A program made the position numbers and the translations under genes. A stretch of 64,000 nucleotides of DNA from Prescottella equi (lineage in GTDB: Bacteria > Actinomycetota > Actinomycetes > Mycobacteriales > Mycobacteriaceae): contig NZ_LWTX01000011.1 of assembly GCF_002094305.1 (NCBI RefSeq), forward strand, positions 62,001-126,000, written 5' to 3'. The notes beneath the pieces are model-generated. The model ran no database searches. It saw only the letters and a list, made by a program, of their open reading frames with translations, and was not told where the DNA came from. This document shows positions 8,159 to 16,936 of this stretch, piece after piece. Positions within the stretch are counted from its first letter, which is position 1. Every line of letters starts with the position of its first letter.

Positions 8159-9733
8159 GTGGACTACGACATCACCGTCACGGGCGGACTGGTCGTCGAC
8201 GGAACGGGTACGCCCGCGCGGCGCGCCGACGTCGCGATCACCGCGGGGCGAATCGCGGCGATCGGCGAGGGGCCGTTCACCGCTCGCACAACCATCGATG
8301 CGTCCGGGGCCGTGATCGCCCCCGGATTCGTCGACCTCCACTCGCACGCCGATTTCACGCTTCCGGCCCATCCGGCCGCGGAAACCCAACTGGCACAGGG
8401 TGTGACGACGCTGATCGCGGGCAACTGCGGGCACTCCCCGTTCCCGCTCCCGGATCCCACGCAGACCGAGCTCGCCACCGTCTTCACCGAGACCCCCCTC
8501 CCCTGTGACTGGACCGACGCGCGCGGATTCGGCACGGCCCTCGAGGCCACCCGCCCGGCCGTCAACGTCGGGCTGCAGCTCGGGCACAACGCGCTCCGCA
8601 GCAGTGTCGTCGGCGCCGAGAACCGGCCGCCGACGGCAGCCGAGCTGGACGAGATGTGCCGGATCGTCCGGGACTCGGCCGGCGCGCCGGGCGTGGTGGG
8701 GTTCTCGACGGGCCTGATCTACATGCCGGGACTGTTCGCCGGCACCGATGAGCTCCGGGCCCTGGTCGCCGCGGCCGCCGCATCCGGACTGCTGTATTCG
8801 ACGCACATGCGCGACGAGACGTCCGGGATGGTCGCAGCGGTCCAGGAGGCGATCGGTGTCGCGGAGGCCGCGGGCGCCCGCCTCCAGATCTCCCATCTGA
8901 AGGCGATGGGACCCGAGAACTGGGGTGCCGTCGACCGTGCACTCGAACTGATCGACGCCGCCCGGGCGCGTGGTGTGGACGTGACCGCGGACGTGTACCC
9001 GTACACCGCTTCGAGTACCGACCTCTCGTCGCGACTGGCCGGGTGGGCGGTCGACGGCGGACGCGAGGCGCTCCTGGTTCGGCTCGCCGATCCCGTGCGC
9101 ACCCGGATCGCCGACGCGCTGCGTGCCCGATTCGGGCGCGACATCGATCCGGACGGTGTGGTGATCGCGGACCTCTCGGCGGGTGAGTTCGATACCTGCA
9201 TCGGCATGTCGATCTCGCAGATCGGTGCGGAGCGGGGCACGGACGCCGCGGAGGCCGCACTCGACGTGCTTGCCGCCCATCAGGGTTCGGTCGCGATCGT
9301 CAACCACGCCATGGACGAGAACGATGTCCGAACCGTGCTGGCACACCCCTGGGTCGCCGTCGCCAGCGACGGGTGGGTGCTCACCCCCACCGGCGCGGGC
9401 CGCCCGCACCCACGGAGTTTCGGCACGTTCCCCCGCGTGCTGGGCCGCTACGTGCGCGAGCAGGGCACGCTCCGCCTCGAGGAGGCGATCCGGAAGATGA
9501 CATCCCTGCCGGCGTCCCGCATCGGACTCGACGATCGCGGGGTCCTGGCAGTGGGTGCGGCAGCCGACGTCGTCGTCTTCGACCCGAGCACCGTCGACGA
9601 CGCCTCGACGTTCGACGATCCCTGGCAACTCGCGCGCGGCGTGCGGACCGTGCTGGTCAACGGCACGCCCGCCGTCCTCGACGGCAAGGTCACCGGCGCG
9701 CGGGCCGGCCGCCTCGTCAGCCGAAGCAAGTAG
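8159..9733 (+). CDS. N-acyl-D-amino-acid deacylase family amidohydrolase
   Basis: 524-residue zinc amidohydrolase of the D-aminoacylase branch, which hydrolyses N-acyl-D-amino acids (some members act on dihydropyrimidine-like rings). It starts ITVTGGLVVDGTG, carries the metal motif DLHSHADF (about residue 60), GNCGHSPF and a later SHLKAMG segment, and ends with a small beta domain (GVLAVGAAADVVVFDP). GTG start at 8159, 12 bases after the permease stop. Context suggests deacylation of an imported N-acyl-D-amino acid in the cytosol. Confidence 0.85.
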   Translation: MDYDITVTGGLVVDGTGTPARRADVAITAGRIAAIGEGPFTARTTIDASGAVIAPGFVDLHSHADFTLPAHPAAETQLAQGVTTLIAGNCGHSPFPLPDPTQTELATVFTETPLPCDWTDARGFGTALEATRPAVNVGLQLGHNALRSSVVGAENRPPTAAELDEMCRIVRDSAGAPGVVGFSTGLIYMPGLFAGTDELRALVAAAAASGLLYSTHMRDETSGMVAAVQEAIGVAEAAGARLQISHLKAMGPENWGAVDRALELIDAARARGVDVTADVYPYTASSTDLSSRLAGWAVDGGREALLVRLADPVRTRIADALRARFGRDIDPDGVVIADLSAGEFDTCIGMSISQIGAERGTDAAEAALDVLAAHQGSVAIVNHAMDENDVRTVLAHPWVAVASDGWVLTPTGAGRPHPRSFGTFPRVLGRYVREQGTLRLEEAIRKMTSLPASRIGLDDRGVLAVGAAADVVVFDPSTVDDASTFDDPWQLARGVRTVLVNGTPAVLDGKVTGARAGRLVSRSK

Positions 9734-9744
9734 GAGGAAAGACA

Positions 9745-11121
9745 GTGCAGACCTTGGAACTCGTGGACGCGCTGGCGGCCGTCGTGGGCCGGGCCCACGT
9801 GCTCACCGACCCCGACGTCGTCGCCGGGTACGTGATCGACTGGACCGGACACTGGGTCGGCCGGACCCGTGCCGTGGTGCGTCCCGCCGACACAGAGCAG
9901 GTGGCCGCCGTGCTGAGGGTGTGCCACCGCGCCGGTGTCGCGGTGGTACCGCAGGGCGGCAACACCGGACTGGTCGGGGGTTCCGTGCCGATGGAGGGCG
10001 AAGTGGTGCTCAGCACCGCGCGCCTCACCCGGATCGAACAGGTCGACCCGGTGGGTCTGACGATCGCCGCCGGGGCCGGGGTCACGGTCGCCAGGGCCCA
10101 GCAGGCCGCCCGCGAGATCGGCCTGGATCTGGGTATCGACCTCGCATCCCGCGACACGGCAACCCTGGGCGGCATCGTCTCCACGAATGCCGGCGGAATC
10201 CGAATGATCAAGAACGGCAACACCCGTCACCAGTTGCTCGGAATCGAAGCAGTCCTGGCGGACGGCCGGATCCTGACTCGGTGGAAGGAACTGACCAAGG
10301 ACAACGTCGGGTACGACCTGCCGGGACTGCTCGCCGGGGCGGAAGGGACGCTGGCGGTGATCACCCGGGTTCTCATGCGGTTGGTCGTCCCCTCCCGGGA
10401 GACGCAGGTGGCTCTCGTCGGTGTCGACGACGTCGGCGCGGCACTCGAGGTGACGGCGGCGGCCCAGCGGGCGGGTCTGACGCTCGAGGCTGCCGAACTC
10501 ATGACGCGGGCCGGCGTCGACCTGGTCCGCAGCCACTGCGGACTCCGGGCTCCTCTCGACGCCGATGCACCCTTCTACCTGCTGGTCGAGGTGTCGGGTC
10601 AGGATTCGGCGCAGGACGTGCTGTTCGGTGTCCTGCAGGAATCCGCGGATTCCGTCCTCGATGCGGTGGTGGAGGAGGGTCCCGCGCACCGGCTCTGGCG
10701 GTACCGCGAAGGGCACACGGAGTCGGTCGGTGCCGAATCGACGACGCCGCCACTCAAGCTGGATCTCTCCACGCCTCTGCGGGAGATCGAATCGTTCCTG
10801 ACGGCGCTGGGCGAGGATCTCGCCGACGCGGCCCCGGCCGTGCGCGCCATCTGCTTCGGTCATCTCGGCGACGGCAACATCCACGTCAACCTCCTGGACG
10901 TGGCCGTGGACCAGCGCGAGGCGATCACCGACCTGGTGCTCAGGCGCGTCACCCGACACAACGGCAGCATCAGCGCCGAGCACGGCGTCGGACGCGCGAA
11001 GGCGCTGTGGATCGGTCTCGGTCGCACCGAGGTCGACCTCGACGTCATGCGGTCGATCCGGGCAGCGTTGGACCCTGCGCACCTGCTCAATCCCCACATC
11101 CTGCCGGCCGGTAGGGCGTAA
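9745..11121 (+). CDS. FAD-linked oxidase (GlcD / D-2-hydroxyacid dehydrogenase type)
   Basis: 458-residue flavoprotein. An N-terminal FAD-binding PCMH domain contains PQGGNTGLVGGSVP and NAGGIRMIKNGN; the C-terminal FAD-oxidase domain carries GHLGDGNIHVNL and SAEHGVGRAK, whose His/Glu residues form the metal site in D-2-hydroxyglutarate and D-lactate dehydrogenases. It likely oxidises a D-2-hydroxy acid to the 2-oxo acid. The GTG at 9745 is favoured by AGGAGGA 8 bases upstream and an 11-bp gap after the deacylase; the longer frame from 9373 overlaps that gene and has no similarity. Confidence 0.87.
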   Translation: MQTLELVDALAAVVGRAHVLTDPDVVAGYVIDWTGHWVGRTRAVVRPADTEQVAAVLRVCHRAGVAVVPQGGNTGLVGGSVPMEGEVVLSTARLTRIEQVDPVGLTIAAGAGVTVARAQQAAREIGLDLGIDLASRDTATLGGIVSTNAGGIRMIKNGNTRHQLLGIEAVLADGRILTRWKELTKDNVGYDLPGLLAGAEGTLAVITRVLMRLVVPSRETQVALVGVDDVGAALEVTAAAQRAGLTLEAAELMTRAGVDLVRSHCGLRAPLDADAPFYLLVEVSGQDSAQDVLFGVLQESADSVLDAVVEEGPAHRLWRYREGHTESVGAESTTPPLKLDLSTPLREIESFLTALGEDLADAAPAVRAICFGHLGDGNIHVNLLDVAVDQREAITDLVLRRVTRHNGSISAEHGVGRAKALWIGLGRTEVDLDVMRSIRAALDPAHLLNPHILPAGRA

Positions 11122-11152
11122 CCCTTTCCACACCGAAGGAGTTCAGAGAACC

Positions 11153-11629
11153 ATGACCAACAGCGCAACGACCGGTACGTGGACCGAACGTCTGCACGCA
11201 CTCGGCACCGAACTGCCTCCGGTCGCCGTGCCCGCGGCCGCGTACCTGCCCGCCGTGCGCACGGGTGATCTCGTCTACACGTCGGGCCAACTCCCCCTCG
11301 TCGACGGAACGTGCACCTGCACCGGAAAGGTCGGCGGAACGGTGTCGGTCGCGGACGCGTCTGCGGCGGCCCGCCTGTGCGCTCTCAACGCTCTGGCCGC
11401 GGTCGACGATCTGGTCGGCATCGACAACGTCGTGCGGGCCGTCAAGGTGGTCGGCTTCGTGGCGTCCGCGGAGGGCTTCACCCAGCAGCCGGTGGTGATC
11501 AACGGCGCCTCGGACTTCCTCGTCGAGGTGTTCGGGGAAGCCGGGCGACATGCCCGGTCGGCGATCGGACTGGCCGAACTCCCCCGCGGGTCGGCGGTCG
11601 AGGTGGAATTCGTATTCGAGGTCCGGTGA
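11153..11629 (+). CDS. RidA family (YjgF-type) protein
   Basis: 158 residues, the longer subtype of the Rid family, with the fold-typical segments GDLVYTSGQLP and AVEVEFVFEV at the C-terminus. Archetypal RidA hydrolyses reactive enamines/imines formed from amino acids; this longer subgroup often has lost that activity. I could not confirm the catalytic arginine by eye. It follows the FAD oxidase by 31 bp with AAGGAG upstream, so it looks like the last gene of the operon; a role in removing an imine from D-amino-acid breakdown is inference. Confidence 0.85.
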   Translation: MTNSATTGTWTERLHALGTELPPVAVPAAAYLPAVRTGDLVYTSGQLPLVDGTCTCTGKVGGTVSVADASAAARLCALNALAAVDDLVGIDNVVRAVKVVGFVASAEGFTQQPVVINGASDFLVEVFGEAGRHARSAIGLAELPRGSAVEVEFVFEVR

Positions 11630-11655
11630 CACCCGAGACGAAGATCACCGAGCCC

Positions 11656-11674
11656 GCAGGCTAGCCTGGCCTAA
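11656..11674 (-). promoter_or_regulatory. Candidate IdeR/DtxR iron box over the promoter
   Basis: Read on the minus strand, the 19 bases match the IdeR consensus TTAGGTTAGGCTAACCTAA at 14 positions. A TAGCCT -10 (11662-11667) lies inside it, 6 bases before the ATG of the iron-binding lipoprotein gene, so IdeR bound with Fe(II) would directly block a leaderless promoter. Confidence 0.65.
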
Positions 11675-12714
11675 TGTTCGTTCGATCCTCTCTGCGCAAG
11701 CGGACCTCGGTTCGTATCGCGATGGTCGCTTTCGCGACCGTGTTCGCCGCCACCGCGTGCGGCTCCTCCGACACCGCCGCCGACGGCCCGGCCGGCAACA
11801 CCGAGGTCGCGACCGGCGGCCGCCTGTTCGCCACCGCCGACGCCGCGACCGCGGAGTTGGGCAGCGACGCGCAGCCCGGTCAGTTCCCGCGCACCGTCAA
11901 GCACGCGCTGGGCGAGACCGTCATCGAGAAGAAGCCCGAGCGCGTCGTCGTGCTCGACGGCGGCGAACTCGACGACGTCCTCTCGCTCGGCATCACGCCG
12001 GTCGGGATCGCGAACCCCGAGGGCCTCGCCGGGCAGCCGTCGTATCTCGCGGACAAGCTGGCGGGCGTCCCCGACGTGGGCACCACCAACAACCTCAACC
12101 TCGAGGCCATCGTCGCGCTGCAACCGGATCTGATCCTCGGCAGCAAGCTGCGCGCCGACAAGACGTACCCGCGGTTGGCGGAGATCGCTCCGACGGTGTT
12201 CAGCATCCGCCCCGGCTTCCCGTGGAAGGAGAATTTCCTGCTGGTCGCCGACGCGGTCGGTGAGGAGACGAAGGCCGAGTCGGTGCTCAACGACTACCAG
12301 GCCCGCGCAACCGAGGTTCGCGACAGCATCCAGGGCGATCCGTCGATTTCGCTGGTGCGCTTCATGTCCGGCAAGACCCGCCTGTACGGCAACCTGTCGT
12401 TCATCGGCGTGATCCTGCAGGACGTCGGACTGCGCCGCCCCGACATCCAGAACATCGAGGAACTGGCCGTCGAGGTCAGCCCCGAGACCATCACGCAGGC
12501 CGACGGCGACTGGATCTTCTACTCCACCTACGGCAAGCCCGACACCACCGCCGAGGCGCAGGTGCTCGGCGGTCCGCTGTGGGCCGGCATGAGCGCGGTG
12601 AAGAACGGCAAGGCCGTCCCGGTGTCCGACGAGACGTGGTTCCTCGCGCTCGGCCCCACCGGCGCGATGATCGTGCTCGACGACCTGCAGAACCTGTTGG
12701 GCAGCAAGCAGTAA
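11674..12714 (+). CDS. Iron-siderophore ABC transporter substrate-binding lipoprotein
   Basis: 346-residue periplasmic-binding protein of the FecB/FepB type. Signal peptide with lipobox-like FAATAC before Cys29, a Ser/Thr/Ala-rich linker, then two lobes with typical PERVVVLDGGELDDVLSLG and LEAIVALQPDLILGS segments. It should capture ferric siderophore outside the membrane and deliver it to a FecCD-type permease, which is not in this window. The start is supported by a TAGCCT -10 six bases upstream. The overlapping IdeR-like box implies induction under iron limitation. Confidence 0.92.
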   Translation: MFVRSSLRKRTSVRIAMVAFATVFAATACGSSDTAADGPAGNTEVATGGRLFATADAATAELGSDAQPGQFPRTVKHALGETVIEKKPERVVVLDGGELDDVLSLGITPVGIANPEGLAGQPSYLADKLAGVPDVGTTNNLNLEAIVALQPDLILGSKLRADKTYPRLAEIAPTVFSIRPGFPWKENFLLVADAVGEETKAESVLNDYQARATEVRDSIQGDPSISLVRFMSGKTRLYGNLSFIGVILQDVGLRRPDIQNIEELAVEVSPETITQADGDWIFYSTYGKPDTTAEAQVLGGPLWAGMSAVKNGKAVPVSDETWFLALGPTGAMIVLDDLQNLLGSKQ

Positions 12715-12725
12715 CCGTTCCATTC

Positions 12726-12767
12726 ACGACGAGGCCCGGCACCGATTTCGGTGCCGGGCCTCGTCGT
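12726..12767. terminator. Strong bidirectional hairpin terminator
   Basis: An 18-bp perfect stem (12726-12743 with 12750-12767), extended by one further pair to leave an ATTT loop, lies between the convergent lipoprotein and hydrolase genes. The flanks have only short T/A runs (GTT), typical of actinobacterial terminators. Confidence 0.85.
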
Positions 12768-12787
12768 TGCACATCCTCGGCTCTCCA

Positions 12788-13660
12788 CTAACCGGCCGCA
12801 TCTTCTTCCAGGAACCGGTCGAGTGCGCGGAGGAACAGCTCCGGTTCGTCCAGCTGCGGAAAGTGACCTGCTCGGGGGAAGATCTCGACGCGGCTCCCGG
12901 GGACGACGCGACGGAGGTTGTCGGCGTGCGCGGCGGGAATCATCCGGTCCTTGCCACCCCACACCAGAAGCGATGGAAGCGACTCGAATCTGGCGAAGTG
13001 CTGCTTGGCGCTGACCGTCTGCCCGCGCAGTCCCACGACCGCGCGGGTGGACGCGAGGAAGGCGTCCCTCGTCGGCTTGTCGGACACCGTCTTGAACGTC
13101 CGCCAGGTTTCGGCGGCACTGCGACTCGGCTGCGCCGGGAATCCGAACCGGCCCAGGTGTCTGCCCAACTGGTCGAGCACGCCCTCGGTGTTGCGCCGCA
13201 CCCAGTCGGACGCCAGGACCGGCAGCACCAACTCGCTCCCCGGCAGGGTGGCGGCCTTGAGCAGCAGGCTCACTTCCGTTCCGAGTCCGCCACTGCCCAC
13301 CAGACACAGGCGATCGACCCGTTCGGGAAACAAGTACGTCAGCTGCATCACGATTCCGCCACCGAGCGAATGGCCGACGAACGACGCCGAGGAGATTCCG
13401 AGATGTTCCATCAGGTCCCGGAGGGTGGCCGCGTGGGAACTCAACGAATAGTCACCGGCCGGTTTGTCGGATGCCCCGTGACCGAAAAGGTCCGGTGCCA
13501 CCACCCGGTACTTCCGGGACAGCTGGCTGATCTGCGGGCCCCACGACTCGTGCGAACCGAGCAGACCGTGTACCAGCACCACCGGAGGCCCGGAACCGAC
13601 GTCGACGAATCGCAGTACGTCACCGTGCAGGACTACGGACTCGAGCTCGCCAGGCGGCAT
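12788..13660 (-). CDS. Alpha/beta hydrolase
   Basis: 290 residues with a complete catalytic triad: Ser98 in GHSLG, Asp238 in GGKDRM and His266 in AGHFPQLDEP; the oxyanion region is LVHGLLGSHESW. Comparable to esterase/epoxide-hydrolase-like proteins in mycobacteria. The substrate is not evident. It shares the terminator with the convergent iron lipoprotein gene and lies 33 bp downstream of the DUF1360 gene, so both could be on one transcript. Confidence 0.85.
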   Translation of the reverse strand: MPPGELESVVLHGDVLRFVDVGSGPPVVLVHGLLGSHESWGPQISQLSRKYRVVAPDLFGHGASDKPAGDYSLSSHAATLRDLMEHLGISSASFVGHSLGGGIVMQLTYLFPERVDRLCLVGSGGLGTEVSLLLKAATLPGSELVLPVLASDWVRRNTEGVLDQLGRHLGRFGFPAQPSRSAAETWRTFKTVSDKPTRDAFLASTRAVVGLRGQTVSAKQHFARFESLPSLLVWGGKDRMIPAAHADNLRRVVPGSRVEIFPRAGHFPQLDEPELFLRALDRFLEEDAAG

Positions 13661-13693
13661 TGCGCCCTCCCATCTCGTCGTTCGACCGGCCCG

Positions 13694-14158
13694 TCATTCC
13701 GCCGCCTGCTGCGCCCGTGCATAGGCGAGCTGGAGGAAGTCCGCGCCCGCCAGCGCCGCCAGCGCGTCCGTAACCACTCCGGTGGCCGCCGGGGCGAACA
13801 CCCGCCCGGCGGTGAGCCCGGAGATCGCCCACACGTCCATGCAGAACGGGCAGGTGAGCAGTTCCCCGATGCTCGACCGCAGCACCTTCCCGGCGGGCAC
13901 GTCGGCGACCTCGCCGGGACCGCCGCCGTCCACAGGCTCGGCGAACGGCGCGCGCAACGGCCGCGTCACCGAACTCTTGGTCACGGTGCGCGAGAGCTTC
14001 TGTGCCGCCGCGGCAGCCACCACCAGATCCCGCATTCGCATCCGGCCCGGCAGCGGGCGCTTCGTCACGGTGGCCACCCCGACGGTCGCGGCGACCGAGA
14101 GCCCGTACAGCGCCAACGTCGAGAGGTGCCCCGCGTGCGACGCGTTGTCTTCGACCAT
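13694..14158 (-). CDS. DUF1360-like membrane protein
   Basis: 154 residues with the signature CPFCMDVW near residue 102 and three hydrophobic helices (about 9-25, 104-120, 125-140), typical of DUF1360 proteins (YjcA-like). The two cysteines may bind metal or form a disulfide; function unknown. Start uncertain: ATG at 14158 is 13 bases after a G-rich SD-like run, ATG at 14170 only 1 base after it; the frame continues upstream without similarity. Confidence 0.7.
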   Translation of the reverse strand: MVEDNASHAGHLSTLALYGLSVAATVGVATVTKRPLPGRMRMRDLVVAAAAAQKLSRTVTKSSVTRPLRAPFAEPVDGGGPGEVADVPAGKVLRSSIGELLTCPFCMDVWAISGLTAGRVFAPAATGVVTDALAALAGADFLQLAYARAQQAAE

Positions 14159-14381
14159 GGACCGACGCATACCCCCCGATCGCGACGACGAACCATGCGA
14201 CAGGCACGGTTCACCGACCGCGGAACGGGTAAGCGGCGCGGTATGACAGCTCCACCGAACGTCCCGCCCACCAGACTCGGACTGGCCAAGGCCCACGGCC
14301 TCTTCGACACCGTGGGCGGGCTGTGGCCGCTGGTGCATCGGCGCTCGGATCCTCTCCACCTGCGATGGGTGGGGCGCCGGC

Positions 14382-14834
14382 TCAGGGCGCGACGAAACAG
14401 AGGGGGCCCAGTGGAAGCGCGGGATTGACCATGACCTTCTCCACCGGCCCACCCGCCGACGTCTGGTACGCCATGAGCGCGTGTTCGCCGGGTGCCGTCG
14501 GGGTCCAGAGCATGAAGGCGTGGTCGAAGATCACCGGGTTCTGCCAGTAGGGCGAGATGTGATCCCACGCAAACTCCTGGAGCGGGAAGGACGAGGCCCG
14601 GTTGTAGTCGACTATCCCGACGCCCTTGTCACTCGGCGTCCCGACCGAGTCCGACGTCTCGGCGACGACGAGGTACGTGCACCCGGCGCCGAACGGGGTC
14701 GCCGCTCCGACGCTCAGGCCGGGCAGGACCTCGAGATCGGTGACATCCGCCGCGGCCGAGGGGGCACCCCAGACCGCGGCGGCGAGCACGAGGGCCGGCA
14801 GCGAGACCATCCGGGCAATTCGGAAAGGTTCCAT
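14382..14834 (-). CDS. Small secreted protein of unknown function
   Basis: 150 residues with a signal peptide (FRIARMVSLPALVLAAAVWG, cleavage after SAAA) and a mature domain of about 120 residues with beta-rich character (CTYLVVAETSD, GEHALMAYQTS) and two cysteines near the ends that could pair. ATG at 14834 with AGGGGT directly upstream. Resembles small Ig-like secreted proteins annotated as hypothetical in Rhodococcus and Nocardia. Downstream neighbour of the cholesterol oxidase, 53 bp apart, so possibly cotranscribed. Confidence 0.72.
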   Translation of the reverse strand: MEPFRIARMVSLPALVLAAAVWGAPSAAADVTDLEVLPGLSVGAATPFGAGCTYLVVAETSDSVGTPSDKGVGIVDYNRASSFPLQEFAWDHISPYWQNPVIFDHAFMLWTPTAPGEHALMAYQTSAGGPVEKVMVNPALPLGPLCFVAP

Positions 14835-14887
14835 ACCCCTTGGTCTACTACGGCCACGCCGCCGCTGCAGCCGAATAGGCCGCCGAA

Positions 14888-16690
14888 CTACGGCAGCAAC
14901 CGATCGTGGAAGCTGTTCGCGAAGACACGATGCGGATCGTGCGCATTGAGCGACGCACGGGCAGCTGCGAAATTGCCCGACGCCGGGATGCCCGTCGTGT
15001 ACGCGGCCGGAAGGGTCTGACCGAGCCACTCGTCGTCACGGTAGCCACCCTGATCGGTGAAGCCCCAGCCCTTGGCCCACTCGGACCGGAACGTCGCGTA
15101 GTCGCCCGAATAGTGCTGTGCCATCCAACGTTCCATCTCCCGGAAGTACTCGGCTGCGCCCGGTGTGCCGGGCAAGGTCACGACGTTCATCCAGATGCAG
15201 GTGTCCCACTCGGGGTGATCGGGACGCGGGCGCACGGCCGAGAGGTTCGGCGGGCCGGCCGACTCGACCAGCACCTCGGCATCGTCGTCGACCTTGCACA
15301 TCCGCACCTCGAAGGGCCCGTTGATCGGGTACTTCCCCTGTGCCGCGAGCTCCGACATCCGGCTGTTGTGCCAGGTCGTGAACTCGTTGACGACCCGCTG
15401 GATGTTCGCACGCTCGGTGACGACCACACCGCCACCGGCGGTGACCCGCATCGTGGTGTGCCGCAGATAGAACAGCACGTCCTTGGACCAACCCCACAGG
15501 TCGTCGGTGTCGGTGAGCGCGAGCCCGGCCTGCACCGCCGCGAGCTGTCCCACTCCGAATGCCGGTGTCGCGGCCTGGATCCCGCCCGCGACCTGGCCCA
15601 GCAGGTCGGTGAGCGGTTCGGGGAGGTTGTCGGTGAAGAAGTAGTTGTAGGGGCCGAAGACCTCTCGTGACTCCGGCGGCTTCACCGGCGTCGGCGACCA
15701 GATCTTGAGCCACGGCTTGTCGGTGAACGGGAACCAGATGGCCTCGACGCGGCCCGACTCCTCGGCGAACCGCTCGTACGTCCGGCCCGGTGATCCTTTG
15801 GGCGCGAACATCTCCTGCCACGGGATGTCCATGATGCTCTGGCAGCGCAGGCGGGTGTTGGCGCCGGCCTGCAGGGTGACCGAGGTGACGAAGCTGCGGC
15901 CCAGATGCGTGAGCAGTGCTGTGATCTCCGGATCCGCACGGGTGAAGTCGCGCAACACGTAGCGGTCGGCGGCGGCGTCCCACACCACCGCGGTCATCGC
16001 GGTGACGAGGTTCGACAGCGACCCGAACGACTGGCCTGGCGTGACCGTCTCCCCGGCCGCCGGATAGGTGGCGCCGTGCGCGCCGATCGCGAGGACACCG
16101 GCGATCGAGAGATCGCCGATCGCCGGCGAGTTCGCCCACCCCAGGCCGTGTCCCTGCAGCGCGGTGAGGATCGCCTCGAGGCTGGCGCCCCCACCGGCCG
16201 TCACGGTCGCGGGGGTGCCGTTCGGGTTCACGCTCACCCCGTTCAGGTGGGTCATCGTATCGACGAGCAATGTCTTCTCGACGTTCTCTCCGGGCACGAC
16301 GGTGAGGGGGCTCCATCCGTGCATGGTGCCCTTGGCACGGACCCGGTAGCCGTTGTCTCTGGCCCAGTTCGCGATCCGCACGACGTCGTCGGGGGTGCGG
16401 GCGGTGGCGGTCCACACCGCGTCGAAGCGGATGTCCTTGGCCCAGTTCACGTAGCCCTGCTGGGCCAGTGGGATGTCCTGCGGGAAGGCGGGCGGGACCG
16501 GGAGGTTGGACACCGGCCCGCCGGCGGAACCGAGGGATCCGGCCGGCGGCAACGCGAACGCCGGGGTCCATCCGATCCCGGTCAGCGCCGCGGCGCCCGC
16601 CGCGACACCGGCGGCCCGGCCGAGGAATCCCCTGCGGGACACCTCGTTACGCGGCTTGCTCCCTACGCTCTCGCTCCGCCCAGCTTCCAC
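14888..16690 (-). CDS. Cholesterol oxidase, type II (vanillyl-alcohol-oxidase fold), Tat-exported
   Basis: 600-residue flavoenzyme that oxidises cholesterol to cholest-4-en-3-one outside the cell. N-terminal Tat signal (SRRGFLGRAAG) precedes the FAD PCMH domain. GTMHGWSPL carries the histidine that bears covalent FAD in the Brevibacterium sterolicum enzyme, and the long C-terminal half matches the cholesterol-oxidase substrate-binding domain (YNYFFTDNLPEPLTDLL, DTCIWMNVVTLP). GTG at 16690 has GGAG 9 bases upstream. A KstR-type operator 70 bp upstream points to cholesterol-responsive control. Confidence 0.9.
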   Translation of the reverse strand: MEAGRSESVGSKPRNEVSRRGFLGRAAGVAAGAAALTGIGWTPAFALPPAGSLGSAGGPVSNLPVPPAFPQDIPLAQQGYVNWAKDIRFDAVWTATARTPDDVVRIANWARDNGYRVRAKGTMHGWSPLTVVPGENVEKTLLVDTMTHLNGVSVNPNGTPATVTAGGGASLEAILTALQGHGLGWANSPAIGDLSIAGVLAIGAHGATYPAAGETVTPGQSFGSLSNLVTAMTAVVWDAAADRYVLRDFTRADPEITALLTHLGRSFVTSVTLQAGANTRLRCQSIMDIPWQEMFAPKGSPGRTYERFAEESGRVEAIWFPFTDKPWLKIWSPTPVKPPESREVFGPYNYFFTDNLPEPLTDLLGQVAGGIQAATPAFGVGQLAAVQAGLALTDTDDLWGWSKDVLFYLRHTTMRVTAGGGVVVTERANIQRVVNEFTTWHNSRMSELAAQGKYPINGPFEVRMCKVDDDAEVLVESAGPPNLSAVRPRPDHPEWDTCIWMNVVTLPGTPGAAEYFREMERWMAQHYSGDYATFRSEWAKGWGFTDQGGYRDDEWLGQTLPAAYTTGIPASGNFAAARASLNAHDPHRVFANSFHDRLLP

Positions 16691-16759
16691 AGGTTCGACT
16701 CCGCTCGTCTCGTCGGGGAGGCGGCCACACCGGCTCGCCGCGCACTCTGGGAGTCAAAC

Positions 16760-16773
16760 TAGAACAAGTTCGA
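16760..16773. promoter_or_regulatory. KstR-type operator
   Basis: TAGAACAAGTTCGA fits the KstR consensus TnnAACnnGTTnnA at every specified position. It lies between the divergent cholesterol oxidase and the AttH-like gene, where it could control one or both. Confidence 0.7.
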
Positions 16774-16888
16774 TTTCAATGCCAGTGGTTCCGTAATTCT
16801 CGTCGACTCGGTGAGACCTGGTCGTTGACGGCGTCACACACCCTCACTACTGTCCGCAGAAAGTGAAACCTGATTCCAGGGAGAAGCA

Positions 16889-16936
16889 GTGACGGCTGAG
16901 CGCACGTTCGTCGAGGCCGGAGGCGTGCTGTGCTGA
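16889..16936 (+). other. 15-codon leader ORF, or displaced N-terminus of the next gene
   Basis: A GTG preceded by GGGAGAAG opens a short frame (MTAERTFVEAGGVLC) that ends at TGA 16934-16936, overlapping the start of the next gene by 7 bases. The overlap holds a tandem TGCTG-TGCTG (16926-16935). Removing one copy would fuse this peptide in frame to the downstream protein, so it is either a coupling leader peptide or the true N-terminus thrown out of frame by a 5-bp duplication. Confidence 0.5.

Noticed and set aside
6674-9628. A 984-codon open frame on the minus strand
   Set aside because: It is antisense to the permease and deacylase, extremely rich in Arg, Gly, His and Asp with no fold-like segments: a typical high-GC shadow frame.
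12767-14428. A 553-codon plus-strand frame
   Set aside because: Antisense to the alpha/beta hydrolase and DUF1360 genes, with composition biased to Arg/His/Gly and no motifs.
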